Shown: in pieces, positions 1-10,778 of the stretch
Layout: every line of letters begins with the position of its first letter
How positions within the stretch are numbered: position 1 is the stretch's first letter
NCBI RefSeq assembly: GCF_001006005.1
Contig: NZ_CP011254.1
Location: 3,596,001-3,660,000, forward strand
Reading direction: 5' to 3'
DNA length: 64,000 nucleotides
From: Serratia fonticola
GTDB lineage: Bacteria; Pseudomonadota; Gammaproteobacteria; Enterobacterales; Enterobacteriaceae
Program-made: the position numbers and the translations under genes
Notes under the pieces: model-generated
Databases searched by the model: none
What the model was told of the DNA's origin: nothing
The model's input: only the letters and a program-made list of their open reading frames with translations

Positions 1-151
1 ATAAACAAGCCGCCAAGCGTTGGTAAATACCGCCTCAACAGCGGAAATAAATCAATACCTTTGTCCGTTTCGCGCGGTGTTTTCTGTGGTACGCTTATTA
101 TTGGCAGGGGAAGTTCCCCGAAACTTGGCTCACATGTAAAAGGTAACCGTC

Positions 152-859
152 ATGGACCGATATCCACGTAATGGTTCGATCGTTGAACGTGCCAACAGCG
201 GCATTCAGGCTTATATGGCGCAGGTGTATGGCTGGATGACCTGTGGCTTGCTGTTGACCGCATTTGTTTCCTGGTATGCAGCGCATACGCCTGCGATCAT
301 CAACTTTATTTTCTCTAGCCAGATCACCTTCTTTGGGCTGATTATTCTACAGCTGGGCCTGGTGTTTGTGATTTCCGGCATGGTTAACCGCCTGAGCGGC
401 ACCATGGCCACTGGGCTATTTATGCTCTACTCGGCGCTGACCGGGTTAACGCTATCGAGCATCTTCATTGCCTACACCTATAGCTCGATCGCCAGCACCT
501 TCGTGGTCACTGCGGGTATGTTCGGCGCGATGAGCCTGTACGGCTACACCACCAAACGCGATTTGAGCGGTTTCGGTAGTATGCTGTTTATGGGGCTGAT
601 TGGTATTGTGCTGGCTTCACTGGTGAACATCTGGCTGAAAAGCCCGGCGCTGATGTGGGCGATCACCTATATCGGTGTGCTGGTATTTGTGGGCCTGACG
701 GCGTACGACACCCAGAAACTGAAAGCGATGGGTGAACAACTGAATGCCGATGATAAAGACAGCTTCCGCAAATACGCCATCGTTGGCGCATTGACGCTGT
801 ATCTCGATTTTATCAACCTGTTCCTGATGCTATTGCGTATCTTCGGCAACCGCCGCTAA
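152..859 (+). CDS. ybhL: Bax inhibitor-1 family inner membrane protein YbhL
   Basis: A 235-residue protein, almost entirely hydrophobic after about residue 20, with seven likely membrane segments. The family's conserved TAYD motif lies near residues 183-186 in the last third, followed by a short charged loop (QKLKAMGEQ). Length and sequence fit E. coli YbhL (BI-1/YccA-type family). The biochemical role in bacteria is not settled; relatives are implicated in ion or calcium leak. The ATG is preceded by a purine-rich AAAGG. It is convergent with ybhR, with an ERIC element and a possible small RNA between them. The identity is firm; the function is not. Confidence 0.93.
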   Translation: MDRYPRNGSIVERANSGIQAYMAQVYGWMTCGLLLTAFVSWYAAHTPAIINFIFSSQITFFGLIILQLGLVFVISGMVNRLSGTMATGLFMLYSALTGLTLSSIFIAYTYSSIASTFVVTAGMFGAMSLYGYTTKRDLSGFGSMLFMGLIGIVLASLVNIWLKSPALMWAITYIGVLVFVGLTAYDTQKLKAMGEQLNADDKDSFRKYAIVGALTLYLDFINLFLMLLRIFGNRR

Positions 860-983
860 TACCCGTCGTCTTTCAAGCCGCAGCGTTGTTACCTGCACTA
901 TCTCACCCCAGTCACTTACTAAACGTAAGCTCCTGGGGATGAGATAGCTTGGCGCCTAGCTGCAACTTGAAATCCATAGGGTA
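860..983. repeat. ERIC (intergenic repeat unit), copy 1
   Basis: A 124-base imperfect palindrome bounded by TACCC and GGGTA. The centre (ACCCCAGTCACTTAC, then GTAAGCTCCTGGGGAT) is the known ERIC core. It starts directly after the ybhL stop codon. A second copy in the opposite orientation lies at 8624-8746. Confidence 0.9.
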
Positions 984-1077
984 TCGTGGAGTCTTTTGTT
1001 CTTTCAGTTATCCATATAGAAAGTTAATGGAACAGCTTTTTAGTGCGGGCACTGTCTACGAACGATATCTCATCTTA

Positions 1078-1107
1078 TTGAAAAATAAACCATTATTAAC
1101 GTATTAT
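1078..1107 (+). promoter_or_regulatory. Predicted sigma-70 promoter of a possible small RNA
   Basis: TTGAAA (1078-1083) and TATTAT (1102-1107) are separated by 18 bases, with AT-rich sequence between. No open reading frame follows before the terminator at 1171-1200. Confidence 0.4.
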
Positions 1108-1113
1108 TTAACC

Positions 1114-1200
1114 GTTAGTTAAAGACCGTTCCATTCCGGCTAGAGGCATTAGTTTCATGCTAGGAAGTGTAAAAAACCGACCTCACCCGTCGGTTTTTTT
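1114..1200 (+). ncRNA. Candidate small RNA, about 87 nt
   Basis: The interval runs from a well-formed promoter to a strong intrinsic terminator and has no coding potential. The middle can fold by pairing CTAGAGGCAT with ATGCTAG, so the transcript would have an internal hairpin plus the terminator hairpin. I do not recognise a known family. The alternative is that only the terminator matters, serving the convergent genes ybhL and ybhR. Confidence 0.33.
1171..1200. terminator. Bidirectional intrinsic terminator between ybhL and ybhR
   Basis: AAAAAACCGAC, a short loop, and GTCGGTTTTTTT form an 11-bp hairpin with an A-run on one side and a T-run on the other. It can stop transcription from both convergent genes. 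Confidence 0.85.
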
Positions 1201-1211
1201 ACGCCCGAAAT

Positions 1212-2318
1212 TCAGGCAATCTTGCGCCGGAACATGGCATAGGCCGCGCTGCCGGTGGTGGCGGTGATCACCAGTAACGGCCACAGGCTGTGCCAGATGA
1301 TGCCGAAACCGGCATCCTTGAGGTAGATCTGCTTGGTGATATCGGTGAAGTGGCGGATAGGGTTGGCCCAGGTGAGATGCTGAAGCCAAACCGGCATATT
1401 CTCCACCGGCGAGACATAGCCAGAAAGCAGTATCGCCGGCATCATAAACACAAACACCCCGATAAACGCCTGCTGCTGTGTCGCGCACAGCGAAGAAATC
1501 AGCAGCCCGAAGCCCACCAAAGACAGCCCGTAAACCAGCATGGTGCCGTAGAACAGCAGCAACGAACCGGCAAACGGGATCTGATAGGCAAAGATACCGA
1601 TCAACAGCACGATCGAAGCCTGGAAGGTGGCAATGATCAGGGCCGGTACCGCTTTGCCAATAAAGATCTGCCAGGTGGTTAAAGGCGAAACCAACAACTG
1701 CTCTAAGGTACCTTGCTCACGTTCACGCGCGACGGAAAGCGAGGTAACGATCAACACGCCGATGGTGGTGATCATCGCGATCAGCGAAGGCACCACGAAC
1801 CATTTGTAATCCAGATTCGGGTTATACCAGTTGCGTACCACCAGTTCGCTGTTGTTGGGCTTGGTACGCTGCCCAATCAGCTCATTCTGGTAGTCCTGCA
1901 CGATCTGTTGCACATAGTTGGCGGCGATCTGCGCGCTGTTGGAGTTACGGCCATCGAGGATCAGCTGCAACGGCGCGGTATTACCGCTGGCGATATCCCG
2001 TGAGAAGTTGGCCGGGAAGCGAACCAGCAGCAGCGCCTTCTGATTATCAATGGTGGTTCTAATCTCCTGCGGGCTGCGTAACAACAGCACGTGAGAAAAG
2101 GCTTTGGCCTTGGCAAGGCGCTGAGTTAGCTCAATGGAGTGCTGGCCGCTGTCTTCGCTGTATACCGCGATAGTGGCGTTGGTGACTTCCAGCGTGGCGG
2201 CAAACGGGAACAGCACCACCTGCAACAACACCGGCATAATCAGGATCGCGCGGGTCTGCGGATCGCGCAGTAGCGACTGCATTTCTTTAACAATCAACGT
2301 CCAGAGACGGTGAAACAT
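1212..2318 (-). CDS. ybhR: ABC-2 type permease YbhR
   Basis: A 368-residue ABC exporter permease, the same length as E. coli YbhR. It has one N-terminal membrane helix (about 25-45), a large extracytoplasmic domain, and five C-terminal helices from about residue 175. The [15 protein letters not shown] stretch before the helices is typical of ABC-2 permeases. It is the last gene of the cecR-ybhGFSR series. It probably pairs with YbhS as the two membrane halves of the exporter energised by YbhF and joined to YbhG. In E. coli this system is linked to cefoperazone and chloramphenicol sensitivity and cation export. Confidence 0.93.
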   Translation of the reverse strand: MFHRLWTLIVKEMQSLLRDPQTRAILIMPVLLQVVLFPFAATLEVTNATIAVYSEDSGQHSIELTQRLAKAKAFSHVLLLRSPQEIRTTIDNQKALLLVRFPANFSRDIASGNTAPLQLILDGRNSNSAQIAANYVQQIVQDYQNELIGQRTKPNNSELVVRNWYNPNLDYKWFVVPSLIAMITTIGVLIVTSLSVAREREQGTLEQLLVSPLTTWQIFIGKAVPALIIATFQASIVLLIGIFAYQIPFAGSLLLFYGTMLVYGLSLVGFGLLISSLCATQQQAFIGVFVFMMPAILLSGYVSPVENMPVWLQHLTWANPIRHFTDITKQIYLKDAGFGIIWHSLWPLLVITATTGSAAYAMFRRKIA

Positions 2319-2327
2319 GGCTTCCCC

Positions 2328-3464
2328 TTAATCCAGCCGCCGCTGGGTTTTCCAGGCCGTCAGGCCGATAAACACCACCGCCGAGGCGATCAAAAACAGC
2401 AGGTTAATCACCAGCACGGTGCCGATATTGCCCGCCAGGAACAGCGTTTGCAGCGTACTGACAAAGTAGCGCGCCGGAATGATATAGGTCACCGCACGTA
2501 CCACGGCGGGCATGCTGTCGATCTGGAAGATAAATCCAGACAGCATAATTGACGGTAAAAAGGCGGCGTTCAGGGCCACCATTGCCGCGTTAAACTGGTT
2601 GCGGGTGATGGTCGAGATTAACAGCCCCATGCCGAGCGTGCTGGCCAGGAACAGGCTACTGATCACGAACAGCAGCAGCAGGGAGCCACGGTAGGGCACG
2701 CCGAGTACAAATACCGAAACCACCATACACAGCACCATGGCGATCATACCCAGGAAATAGTACGGCACCAGCTTGGACAGCAGCAGCTCGCTGCGCGTGA
2801 CCTGGGTAGAAAGCAGCGCCTCCATGGTGCCACGCTCCCATTCTCGGGCGATCACCAACGAGGTCAGAATGGCACCGATCACCGTCATGATAATGGTAAT
2901 GGCCCCCGGAATAATAAAGTGCTGGCTGATGGCCGCCGGGTTAAACCAGTAGCGCACTTGGACTTCAATCAGCGGCTTGTCATCACGCCCGAGATCGGTG
3001 GCACGCTGCTGCTGCCAGATTTGCCAGATCCCTTGGGTATAGCCTTGCACAAAGTTGGCGGTATTGGGCTCGCTGCCGTCAGTAATCACCTGCAACGGAG
3101 CGCGGTCGTTAGGCCTTGCCAAATGCTCGGCAAAATCGCTGGGGATCACCACCAGGCCGCGGATGCTGCCAGCCTGCATCATCTGGATCAACTGCTGGCG
3201 GTTATCGCTGACGGTCGGTTCAATATAGGGTGAGCCGATAAAGGCATTGGCCAGATCGCGGGCCTCTTCGCTTTGCTGTTCCATCAAGATCCCCAGCCGC
3301 AGCTTGCTGGAATCCAGGTTGATGCCGTAGCCAAAGATAAACAGCAGCATCAGCGGAATGACGAAGGCAATCAGTCCACTGCTGGGATCGCGCAATATCT
3401 GCCGGGTTTCTTTCAGGCACAGTGCCCGCAGCCGCCGCCAGGAAAAGCCGTTGTCGTTGCTCAT
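2328..3464 (-). CDS. ybhS: ABC-2 type permease YbhS
   Basis: A 378-residue paralogue of YbhR with the same layout: a cytoplasmic start, one helix near residues 28-50, a large periplasmic domain, then five helices. The [15 protein letters not shown] motif precedes the second helix group. The ATG overlaps the ybhF stop codon by four bases (ATGA), indicating translational coupling, and ybhR follows after nine bases. It is likely the second permease half of the YbhFSR exporter. Confidence 0.93.
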   Translation of the reverse strand: MSNDNGFSWRRLRALCLKETRQILRDPSSGLIAFVIPLMLLFIFGYGINLDSSKLRLGILMEQQSEEARDLANAFIGSPYIEPTVSDNRQQLIQMMQAGSIRGLVVIPSDFAEHLARPNDRAPLQVITDGSEPNTANFVQGYTQGIWQIWQQQRATDLGRDDKPLIEVQVRYWFNPAAISQHFIIPGAITIIMTVIGAILTSLVIAREWERGTMEALLSTQVTRSELLLSKLVPYYFLGMIAMVLCMVVSVFVLGVPYRGSLLLLFVISSLFLASTLGMGLLISTITRNQFNAAMVALNAAFLPSIMLSGFIFQIDSMPAVVRAVTYIIPARYFVSTLQTLFLAGNIGTVLVINLLFLIASAVVFIGLTAWKTQRRLD

Positions 3465-5197
3465 GCTGTCTCCTCCCGATCGTAGCCCTGCACCAGTTCG
3501 ATAAACGCCTCTTCCATCGAAGGGTTGGGGTTTTGCTCGTTGGCTATCTGCTGCTTGAGATCGTCCGGCGTACCGGCTGCGATGATTTTGCCGCGATACA
3601 CCAGGCCGATACGATCGCAGTATTCCGCTTCATCCATAAAGTGGGTGGTGACCATCACCGTCACACCTTTATCCACCATGCCGTTGATGTGCAACCAGAA
3701 CTCGCGCCGGGTCAGGGGATCGACGCCCGAGGTGGGCTCATCAAGAAACAGAATATCTGGCTCATGCATCAGCGCGCAGGCCAGCGCCAGCCGCTGTTTG
3801 AAGCCGAGCGGTAGCGAGTCCGGCGTTTGGTTGAGGATCGGGGCGAAGTTGAAGGCGCGAGACATCTCGTCAATTTTATCGCGCTGGCTCTTGCCGCTCA
3901 GCCCATAAACGCCGGAGAAAAATTTCAGGTTCTGGGCCACCGTCAGGTTGCCATACAGCGAAAATTTCTGCGCCATATAACCCAGATGCTGGCGCGCTTT
4001 TCCCGAGCTGGTTTTTAGATCCATACCCAGCACCAGTGCTTTGCCATCGCTAGGCACCAGCAGGCCACACATCATCTTGAAGGTGGTGGATTTACCCGCG
4101 CCGTTGGGGCCAAGTAGGCCAAAAATCTCGCCGCGTTGCACTTTGAAATCTACATGATCGGTAGCCGCAAAATCGCCGAATTTTTTGGTCAACCCTTGCG
4201 CCTCAATCACCGTTTCCGAGCTGTCGCCCGTTACCGTAGGCATGATCTCGGCCAGGGCGGATTTGCTGTTCGGGCCGCCGCCCAGCAGATCGATAAACGC
4301 ATCCTCAAAACGTGGATCGGCTTCGGTTAATTCGGCCTGTGGCAGATCCAGATCCCGCAATACTTGCTGGTGATCTTCACCCGGCTTGAGGATCAGCCGC
4401 AGATATTTCCCCTGGATCACCCCGTCGCTAACCGCAGGCAGACAGATCGCCCGTTGCAACAGCGCCCGGTGGCTACCGGCTGGGGTATCGATCAGGATGG
4501 TGCGGCCAGCCATACGTTGGGTAAGATCCTGTGGCGCACCGCTGAACAGCAACTCGCCTTCGTTCATCAGCAGCACTTCGCGGCACTGCTCGGCTTCGTC
4601 GAGATAGGAGGTACTCCACAGGATCAGCATGCCGTCGTTGGCCAGCTCATGCACCATTCGCCACAGTTCACGACGAGAAATGGGATCGACACCGACGCCG
4701 GGCTCATCCAGCAGCAACACCTGAGGTTGGCCAAGCAGCGTACAGGCCAGCCCGAGCTTTTGCTTCATCCCGCCGGAAAGCTTGCCCGCCAGCCGTTCGG
4801 TAAAGCGGGTCAGATCGGTAAACGTCAGCAACCGCTCAAAGGTTTGCTTACGCAGATCGCCGGTGACTCCGCGCAGATCGGCATACAGCGTGAGATTTTC
4901 CATCACCGTCAGATCTTCATACAGCCCGAACTTTTGCGGCATGTAACCGAGAATGGCGTGCAACTGGCGATCCTGTGCGATCGGATCCAACCCGGCGACG
5001 GTCAGCTTGCCGCTGCTGGGTAGCAGCAATCCTGCCAACATGCGCAGCAGGGTAGTTTTGCCCGCGCCATCGGGGCCAACCAGCCCGGTCACCGCGCCAC
5101 TGCGCAACGTGGTCGTCAGGCTGGCCACCGCCGGTTTATCGAGTGATGGAAAGCGTTTTTCCAACGCAACCAGTTCAATCGTATGTGCCTGTGCCAT
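3461..5197 (-). CDS. ybhF: Duplicated ABC ATPase YbhF
   Basis: A 578-residue protein with two complete ABC domains in tandem. The first has Walker A GPDGAGKT at residues 41-48, signature LSGGMKQ and Walker [13 protein letters not shown]. The second has Walker [10 protein letters not shown] near residue 360, Walker [13 protein letters not shown], and a degenerate signature (LPLGFKQ in place of LSGGQ), so the two sites are probably not equivalent. It hydrolyses ATP to drive YbhS/YbhR. The ATG at 5197 is preferred over the GTG one codon upstream because it matches the family length. ybhG ends nine bases upstream. Confidence 0.94.
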   Translation of the reverse strand: MAQAHTIELVALEKRFPSLDKPAVASLTTTLRSGAVTGLVGPDGAGKTTLLRMLAGLLLPSSGKLTVAGLDPIAQDRQLHAILGYMPQKFGLYEDLTVMENLTLYADLRGVTGDLRKQTFERLLTFTDLTRFTERLAGKLSGGMKQKLGLACTLLGQPQVLLLDEPGVGVDPISRRELWRMVHELANDGMLILWSTSYLDEAEQCREVLLMNEGELLFSGAPQDLTQRMAGRTILIDTPAGSHRALLQRAICLPAVSDGVIQGKYLRLILKPGEDHQQVLRDLDLPQAELTEADPRFEDAFIDLLGGGPNSKSALAEIMPTVTGDSSETVIEAQGLTKKFGDFAATDHVDFKVQRGEIFGLLGPNGAGKSTTFKMMCGLLVPSDGKALVLGMDLKTSSGKARQHLGYMAQKFSLYGNLTVAQNLKFFSGVYGLSGKSQRDKIDEMSRAFNFAPILNQTPDSLPLGFKQRLALACALMHEPDILFLDEPTSGVDPLTRREFWLHINGMVDKGVTVMVTTHFMDEAEYCDRIGLVYRGKIIAAGTPDDLKQQIANEQNPNPSMEEAFIELVQGYDREETA

Positions 5198-5206
5198 CAC
5201 GGTTCC

Positions 5207-6193
5207 TTACGGTTGTGTGAAATGGACGGTAACCGGCATCCCCTGACGCAAGGCATCATCGGCATCGTTGACGATGATCCGCAGGCGGTAGACCAGATCG
5301 GTACGCAGATCCGGCGTTTCTACGCTTTTGGGGGTGAACTCCGCGGTGGGGGAAACAAAGCCGATCTTGCCGTGATAAGGCTTGCCAGGGCGGCTGTCGG
5401 TCTCGATCAAGACTTCGGTACCTGGCGTAGCGCTACCCAGGCTGGCTTCATTGATGTAGGCACGAACCCATACCGGCCGCGTCAACGATAGGGTAAACAC
5501 TGTGCTGCCAGCGCTGAGCATGGTGCCTGGCTCCACGGCTCGCGTCATTACCGTACCAACGGACGGAGAGAGCAGGGTGGTGTCATGCAGATCCAACTGG
5601 GCCTGCGCCAGTGCCGCCTCGGCCAGTGCCAGATTGGCGTTGGCTTCTTCAATTTCCTGCGGGCGATTACCGGTCAGGTATTGCGACAGTTTGTCTTTCG
5701 ACGCCTGCAAATTTGCCTGCGCCTGATTACGCGCGGTGCGGGCATCTTCCAGGGCATCGGCTGAAGTAGCCTTTTTCGCCCATAATCCCTGCTGACGTTG
5801 GAAGAAGCTGTCGGCATAGCTAAAGGCCGACTGCCGTTGAGCTACTTCGGATCGCACCTGGGCAATCTCCTCGTTGCGGTAGCCTGCCTGCAATAAATCC
5901 AGCTTGGCTTTGGCGCTGGCAACGTTGGCCTGTGCCTGTAGCAACGCGTTCTGGTAAGGGGCATCGTCCAGTTTGCCCAGCAACTGCCCCTGTTGCACGC
6001 TGTCCCCTTCGTCTACCGCCAGTGAGGCCAACCGGCCATTAACGCGGAAACCCAGGTTGACCGTGCGGATATCCACATTGCCATACAGCGTCAAAGGCTT
6101 GTCCTGCTGGCGTTGGTAAGACCAGAAACCGTAGGCCGCAGCGGCGATCAGCACAATCGCTACACCCACAATGGCAACTCTTTTCTTGTTCAT
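5207..6193 (-). CDS. ybhG: Membrane fusion protein YbhG (HlyD family)
   Basis: A 328-residue periplasmic adaptor. It has an N-terminal membrane anchor (about 5-23), a split lipoyl/barrel-sandwich domain beginning [19 protein letters not shown], a long alpha-helical hairpin rich in Ala, Gln and Lys (about 80-190), and a beta-barrel ending [13 protein letters not shown]. This arrangement is that of E. coli YbhG. The start at 6193 is chosen because the upstream ATG adds only LVRNS and has no better ribosome site. It should link the YbhFSR pump to an outer-membrane channel, probably TolC. Confidence 0.92.
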   Translation of the reverse strand: MNKKRVAIVGVAIVLIAAAAYGFWSYQRQQDKPLTLYGNVDIRTVNLGFRVNGRLASLAVDEGDSVQQGQLLGKLDDAPYQNALLQAQANVASAKAKLDLLQAGYRNEEIAQVRSEVAQRQSAFSYADSFFQRQQGLWAKKATSADALEDARTARNQAQANLQASKDKLSQYLTGNRPQEIEEANANLALAEAALAQAQLDLHDTTLLSPSVGTVMTRAVEPGTMLSAGSTVFTLSLTRPVWVRAYINEASLGSATPGTEVLIETDSRPGKPYHGKIGFVSPTAEFTPKSVETPDLRTDLVYRLRIIVNDADDALRQGMPVTVHFTQP

Positions 6194-6220
6194 ACTGTTC
6201 CTTACTAGCAAGACGGAAAG

Positions 6221-6919
6221 TTAGACGGCGTAACGCTGGCGTAGCCCGTTAACCAGAATGTCGATATGTTCGGCCAGCACCTCGCTAATCTGCTTGGCTT
6301 CTTCTGCTGCGATCTGATGCCAGCCTGCCTGACGTAGCAGGGTTTCCCGGCCAACGCGGAATGCCAGAACCTCACCGATCAGCGCATGGGTATGCAAGAT
6401 GATTTTGGTGGAGCGCGCATCGATGCCGGTATAGCCCGCCAACAGGCGACACAGTAAGTGATGCAGCGGGGCTATCACCTGCTGGTGGATCAGCGGGTAG
6501 GCATCGGTTGGTGAAAGCTGTTCGCGAGACATAATCTTGCTCAGGTTGAGCGTATGGGGCTCGGTCATCAGTTGGCTGAAGGCCAGCAACCCGCTTTTGA
6601 GATGGTACAGGTAGTGTTCCGGCTGGCGTTGCTCTGCCGGCAGTTGATAGAAACGTTCGATTTCTTCGCTCAGTGGGCGGAAGCTTTGCTGGATAAAGTC
6701 GGCAATCCACTGGGCTACCGCCAGATATAACCCCTCTTTCGAGTTGAAGTAATAAGTGATGGCGGCAATGTTTTGCCCAGCACGCTGGGCGATTTGCCGC
6801 GTGGTGGCCCCCGAAAGGCCATATTCGCCGAACACTTCAATCGCGGCGGTGAGCAGTTGTTGACGCGCTTGCTCACCCCGTTTGAGAGGGCTTAGCGGCG
6901 GGTTTTCTGCAGAGGACAT
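6221..6919 (-). CDS. cecR: TetR-family regulator CecR
   Basis: A 232-residue repressor. The TetR helix-turn-helix occupies about residues 20-65 (FGEYGLSGATTRQIAQRAG, then AAITYYFNSKEGLYLAV), and the C-terminal ligand domain contains NLSKIMSREQLSPTDAY and IILHTHALIGEVLAFR, both shared with E. coli CecR. It heads the minus-strand cecR-ybhGFSR operon and is divergent from rhlE, as in E. coli, where CecR controls both. The ATG at 6919 is chosen because the alternative start at 6943 lies inside the palindromic operator. Confidence 0.92.
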   Translation of the reverse strand: MSSAENPPLSPLKRGEQARQQLLTAAIEVFGEYGLSGATTRQIAQRAGQNIAAITYYFNSKEGLYLAVAQWIADFIQQSFRPLSEEIERFYQLPAEQRQPEHYLYHLKSGLLAFSQLMTEPHTLNLSKIMSREQLSPTDAYPLIHQQVIAPLHHLLCRLLAGYTGIDARSTKIILHTHALIGEVLAFRVGRETLLRQAGWHQIAAEEAKQISEVLAEHIDILVNGLRQRYAV

Positions 6920-6934
6920 GGGTTTACCCGAAAA

Positions 6935-6956
6935 GTTAATCAATCATATGATTAAC
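6935..6956. promoter_or_regulatory. Probable CecR operator
   Basis: A perfect 8-bp inverted repeat, GTTAATCA-N6-TGATTAAC, lies 16 bases upstream of the cecR start and between the divergent genes cecR and rhlE. Size and place fit a TetR-family dimer site. Binding by CecR is inference from context. Confidence 0.6.
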
Positions 6957-7074
6957 TTTAGGCCGGGCGGGTTAAAATGTAAACCACAGGCCAGAACATT
7001 TTGCTTTTCCGTGAGCTTGCTCGGCGAAAAGTGCTGTGAACACGTAAAATTGCCTTTTCTTGTTCGATTTCTGC

Positions 7075-7242
7075 TACACTCTCGCGCTTGGTGCACTGCA
7101 GTTTGTGCCAATCCCTCGAGGTCATGCCGAGGATGTGCCGCAAAAAAGTGCGAGTACCTCCTTATGCCCCGTCTGATAATCCTCCCGGAAACTGCACCGA
7201 ACATTTGTTTAGGTTAGGGGGGATCTGGAGTTTTTCTCTACT
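7075..7242 (+). promoter_or_regulatory. Possible rhlE promoter and structured leader
   Basis: A TACACT -10-like box at 7075-7080 lies about 160 bases before the rhlE ATG. The leader contains a CCTCG/CGAGG hairpin near 7112-7130 and the GGGGGGATCTGGAG ribosome site just before the start. The -35 box is weak. No small gene is evident in this interval. Confidence 0.3.
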
Positions 7243-8616
7243 ATGTCATTTGAAACCCTCGGCTTAAGTGCTGAAATTCTGCGCGCTGTTGAAGAACAGG
7301 GCTATCGCGAACCTACGCCAATTCAACGCCAGGCAATCCCGGTGGTATTGGCAGGCCGTGACCTGATGGCCAGCGCCCAGACCGGCACCGGTAAAACAGC
7401 TGGTTTTACCTTGCCGCTATTACAGCTGCTGAGCAAACACGATCACCCAATCAAAGGCCGCCGCCCGGTGCGCGCGTTGATCCTGACGCCAACCCGTGAA
7501 CTGGCTGCACAAATCGGTGAAAACGTTGAGGCTTACAGCAAACACCTGCGCCTGCGTTCGCTGGTGGTGTTTGGTGGTGTGAGCATCAACCCGCAGATGA
7601 TGAAGCTGCGCGGCGGCGTCGATATCCTGGTGGCAACGCCAGGTCGCCTGCTGGATCTGGAACATCAGAACGCGGTTGATCTGTCCAAAATTGAAATTCT
7701 GGTGCTGGACGAAGCCGACCGCATGCTGGATATGGGCTTTATCCATGATATCCGCCGCGTGCTGTCCAAGCTGCCTGCCAAGCGTCAGAACCTGCTGTTC
7801 TCCGCGACCTTCTCTGATGAGATCAAAGGGCTGGCCAGTAAACTGCTGACCAACCCGGCCTCGGTAGAAGTGGCTCGCCGCAACACCGCATCTGAGCAAA
7901 TTGAACAGAGCGTTCACTTTGTTGATAAGAAGCGCAAGCGTGAACTGCTTTCCCAGATGATCGGCGAAGGTGACTGGAAGCAGGTGCTGGTATTTAACCG
8001 TACCAAGCACGGTGCCAACCATTTGGCTGAACAGCTGAATAAAGATGGCATCACCGCTGCGGCTATCCACGGTAACAAAAGCCAGGGCGCACGTACCCGC
8101 GCACTCGCCGACTTTAAAGATGGCAAAATCCGCGTGCTGGTAGCAACAGACATCGCTGCACGTGGCCTGGATATCGATCAGTTGCCACACGTAGTGAACT
8201 ACGAACTGCCAAACGTACCGGAAGATTACGTCCACCGCATTGGCCGTACCGGCCGTGCCGAACGTACCGGTGAGGCGATCTCGTTGGTCTGTGTGGATGA
8301 GCACAAACTGCTGCGTGATATTGAGCGCCTGCTCAAGCGTGAAATTCCACGCATTGCCCTGCCAGGCTATGAGCCGGACCCAAGCATCAAAGCCGAACCG
8401 ATCATCAATGGCCGTCAGGCTGGCGGTGGCCGTGGTGCTCCACGTGGCAACGGCGGCGGCGCTCCGCGTACCGGTAACGGTGGCGGCCAGCGTAGTGGCA
8501 ATGGCGGCGGTCAGCGTGAAAATCGCGGCGGCGGCAGTGCTCGCCCGCAGGGTGACGGCAAACCACGTTCAGGTGCTCCATCGCGCCGTCCGCATAGCCG
8601 TAAACCGTCTGAGTAA
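7243..8616 (+). CDS. rhlE: ATP-dependent RNA helicase RhlE (DEAD-box)
   Basis: A 457-residue DEAD-box helicase. The Q motif ([13 protein letters not shown]) is near residue 22, motif I AQTGTGKT near 46, DEAD at 156-159, SAT near 187, and HRIGRTGR near 330. The C-terminal tail, from about 390, is Gly/Arg-rich ([17 protein letters not shown] repeats) and basic, as expected for RNA contact. E. coli RhlE acts in ribosome maturation and RNA decay. It is monocistronic, divergent from cecR, and followed by an ERIC element and a terminator. The tail length is close to that of E. coli RhlE. Confidence 0.95.
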   Translation: MSFETLGLSAEILRAVEEQGYREPTPIQRQAIPVVLAGRDLMASAQTGTGKTAGFTLPLLQLLSKHDHPIKGRRPVRALILTPTRELAAQIGENVEAYSKHLRLRSLVVFGGVSINPQMMKLRGGVDILVATPGRLLDLEHQNAVDLSKIEILVLDEADRMLDMGFIHDIRRVLSKLPAKRQNLLFSATFSDEIKGLASKLLTNPASVEVARRNTASEQIEQSVHFVDKKRKRELLSQMIGEGDWKQVLVFNRTKHGANHLAEQLNKDGITAAAIHGNKSQGARTRALADFKDGKIRVLVATDIAARGLDIDQLPHVVNYELPNVPEDYVHRIGRTGRAERTGEAISLVCVDEHKLLRDIERLLKREIPRIALPGYEPDPSIKAEPIINGRQAGGGRGAPRGNGGGAPRTGNGGGQRSGNGGGQRENRGGGSARPQGDGKPRSGAPSRRPHSRKPSE

Positions 8617-8623
8617 CCTTCTA

Positions 8624-8746
8624 TACCCTATGGATTTCAAGCCGCAGCTAGGCGACAAGCTTGCCCATCCCCAGGAGTTTACTATTGTAAATGACTGGGG
8701 TGGGCAAGTGCAGGTAACAACGCTGCGGCTTGAAAGACGACGGGTA
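8624..8746. repeat. ERIC (intergenic repeat unit), copy 2
   Basis: A 123-base palindrome bounded by TACCC and GGGTA, with the CCCAGGAG...GACTGGGG core, inserted just after the rhlE stop. It is in the opposite orientation to the copy at 860-983. Confidence 0.9.
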
Positions 8747-8764
8747 TTTAGTTGATCTATACTG

Positions 8765-8791
8765 AACCGCCAATTATTGGCGGTTTTTTTT
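8765..8791 (+). terminator. Intrinsic terminator downstream of rhlE
   Basis: AACCGCCAAT-T-ATTGGCGGTT is followed by eight T residues. It ends the rhlE transcript before the next gene. Confidence 0.9.
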
Positions 8792-8814
8792 CGCCTGTCT
8801 TCCAGGAGTTACCG

Positions 8815-9774
8815 ATGAAATTGAAGTGTGCAATTCTTGATGATTACCAGGGTGTAGCGCTGACGATGGCAGATTGGTCCGTCCTTGGCGAGCAGGTTGA
8901 GGTCTTCTCCCTGCGCGAGCATATTGACGATGAAGACCAACTGGTGAGCCGCATCAAAGACTGCGAGATCGTGGTGATTATGCGAGAACGTACGCCGTTC
9001 ACCGCCGCATTGCTTGCCCGTTTGCCAAAACTGCAATTGCTGATCACCTCAGGCATGCGCAACGCTTCGATCGATCTGCCAGCGGCAGCTCGGCATGGTG
9101 TTACCGTTTGCGGCACCGCCAGCGGCTCTGAAGCGCCGATGGAACTGACCTGGGCGCTAATCCTCGGTTTGGCCAAGCATCTGGTGGCTGAAAGCAGCGG
9201 ATTGCGTGCCAACGGGCCTTGGCAGCAACATGTTGGCATCACCTTGCATGGAAAAACGTTAGGCCTACTGGGGCTGGGCAAGATCGGCGGCCAGATGGCG
9301 AAGGTAGCACAGGCGTTTGGCATGAACGTCGTTGCCTGGAGCCAAAATATGACGGCTGAAAGGGCACAGGAATTCGGTGTGCAACTTGCCGAGTCAAAAC
9401 AGGCGTTACTGGCAGCGAGTGACTTTGTTTCGGTGCATCTGGTGTTAAGCGATCGCAGCCGTGGGCTGATCGACCGTCAGGCGCTGGCGCAGATGAAAAA
9501 CAGCGCTTTCCTGATTAACACCTCGCGCGCAGCGATTGTCGATCAGCAAGCCCTGATTGAAGCACTGCAAATCGGGCAGATCGCCGGTGCCGGGCTGGAC
9601 GTGTTTGAAGTAGAGCCACTACCAGCCGATCACCCATTGCGCCGCTTGCCCAACGTGCTGGCTACGCCGCATGTGGGCTATGTGGCGGATGATAACTACC
9701 GCACCTATTTCCGGGAAGCGATTGCCGATATCCAGGCTTTTATTGCCGGCGAGCCGCTGCGCAAGCTAGGCTAA
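8815..9774 (+). CDS. D-2-hydroxyacid dehydrogenase family protein
   Basis: A 319-residue NAD(P)-dependent D-isomer-specific 2-hydroxyacid dehydrogenase. The Rossmann motif [14 protein letters not shown] is in the middle, the catalytic Arg is in NTSRAAIVD, a Glu is in FEVEPLP, and the His is in LATPHVGY. The start is the ATG at 8815, which has AGGAG upstream; the reading frame extends further 5' but that part overlaps the terminator. The substrate cannot be told from sequence. Relatives are often labelled phosphoglycerate or glyoxylate/hydroxypyruvate dehydrogenase. There is no obvious operon partner; dusC follows 74 bases later. Confidence 0.85.
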   Translation: MKLKCAILDDYQGVALTMADWSVLGEQVEVFSLREHIDDEDQLVSRIKDCEIVVIMRERTPFTAALLARLPKLQLLITSGMRNASIDLPAAARHGVTVCGTASGSEAPMELTWALILGLAKHLVAESSGLRANGPWQQHVGITLHGKTLGLLGLGKIGGQMAKVAQAFGMNVVAWSQNMTAERAQEFGVQLAESKQALLAASDFVSVHLVLSDRSRGLIDRQALAQMKNSAFLINTSRAAIVDQQALIEALQIGQIAGAGLDVFEVEPLPADHPLRRLPNVLATPHVGYVADDNYRTYFREAIADIQAFIAGEPLRKLG

Positions 9775-9848
9775 TTTTATCGGCGGGAGGCTTGTTGGCA
9801 CCGCCTTTCGCCCGTATCATTGCGCCCTCTTTGATTACAGGGGTAGGC

Positions 9849-10778
9849 ATGCGCGTATTATTGGCTCCAATGGAGGGGGTACTCGACTCTCTGGTGCGGG
9901 AATTGCTCACCGAGGTGAACGATTACGATCTCTGCATCACCGAATTCCTGCGGGTGATCGATCAGCGGCTGCCAGCCAAATCCTTCTACCGGCTATGCCC
10001 GGAACTGCACCATGCCAGCAGAACGCCATCTGGCACCCAGGTGCGGGTGCAACTGCTGGGCCAGTATCCCGAATGGCTGGCGGAAAACGCTGCTCAGGCA
10101 GTCGAACTGGGTTCTTACGGTGTCGATCTGAACTGCGGCTGCCCGTCCAAACATGTCAACGGCAGCGGCGGCGGGGCCACCTTGCTCAAAGATCCCGAAC
10201 TGATTTATCAGGGTGCCAAAGCGATGCGCGCCGCGGTGCCAGCGCATCTGCCGGTGACGGTAAAAGTGCGCTTGGGTTGGGATTCAGATTCCCGTAGCTT
10301 TGAAATTGCCGATGCGGTGCAGCAAGCGGGGGCGACCGAAATCACCATCCATGGCCGTACCAAAGAGGACGGTTATAAAGCCGATCGCATCAACTGGCAG
10401 GCGATCGGTGAGATCCGCCAGCGTTTGACCATCCCGGTGATTGCCAACGGGGAAATCTGGGACTATCAAAGTGCGCAGGCCTGTATGCAGGCCACCGGCT
10501 GCGATGCGGTAATGCTGGGCCGTGGGGCGTTGAACATCCCCAACCTGAGCCGGGTGGTGAAATATAACGAACCGCGTATGCCTTGGCCGCAGGTGGTGCA
10601 GCTATTGCAAAAGTATGTGCATCTGGAAAAGCAGGGCGATACCGGTTTATACCACGTTGCCCGTATCAAACAGTGGCTCAGCTACCTGCGCAAAGAGTAT
10701 CAGGAAGCCACTGAGCTGTTTACCGAGATCCGCACGTTAAACAACTCCAAGGATATTGCTCGGGTGATTTGCCGCTAA
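9849..10778 (+). CDS. dusC: tRNA-dihydrouridine(16) synthase DusC
   Basis: A 309-residue flavoprotein that reduces U16 of tRNA to dihydrouridine using NADPH/FMN. It begins [13 protein letters not shown]. The catalytic Cys98 sits in [16 protein letters not shown], and the FMN-binding TIM-barrel motifs [28 protein letters not shown] and VMLGRG follow in order. The size matches E. coli DusC. The ATG at 9849 is preferred over a start at 9792, which would add a non-conserved leader. The 3' end overlaps the convergent NAT gene by four bases. Confidence 0.94.
   Translation: MRVLLAPMEGVLDSLVRELLTEVNDYDLCITEFLRVIDQRLPAKSFYRLCPELHHASRTPSGTQVRVQLLGQYPEWLAENAAQAVELGSYGVDLNCGCPSKHVNGSGGGATLLKDPELIYQGAKAMRAAVPAHLPVTVKVRLGWDSDSRSFEIADAVQQAGATEITIHGRTKEDGYKADRINWQAIGEIRQRLTIPVIANGEIWDYQSAQACMQATGCDAVMLGRGALNIPNLSRVVKYNEPRMPWPQVVQLLQKYVHLEKQGDTGLYHVARIKQWLSYLRKEYQEATELFTEIRTLNNSKDIARVICR

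Noticed and set aside
7420..8304. Long minus-strand frame opposite rhlE (294 codons)
   Set aside because: A shadow of a highly conserved helicase gene, without a ribosome site or recognisable protein features.
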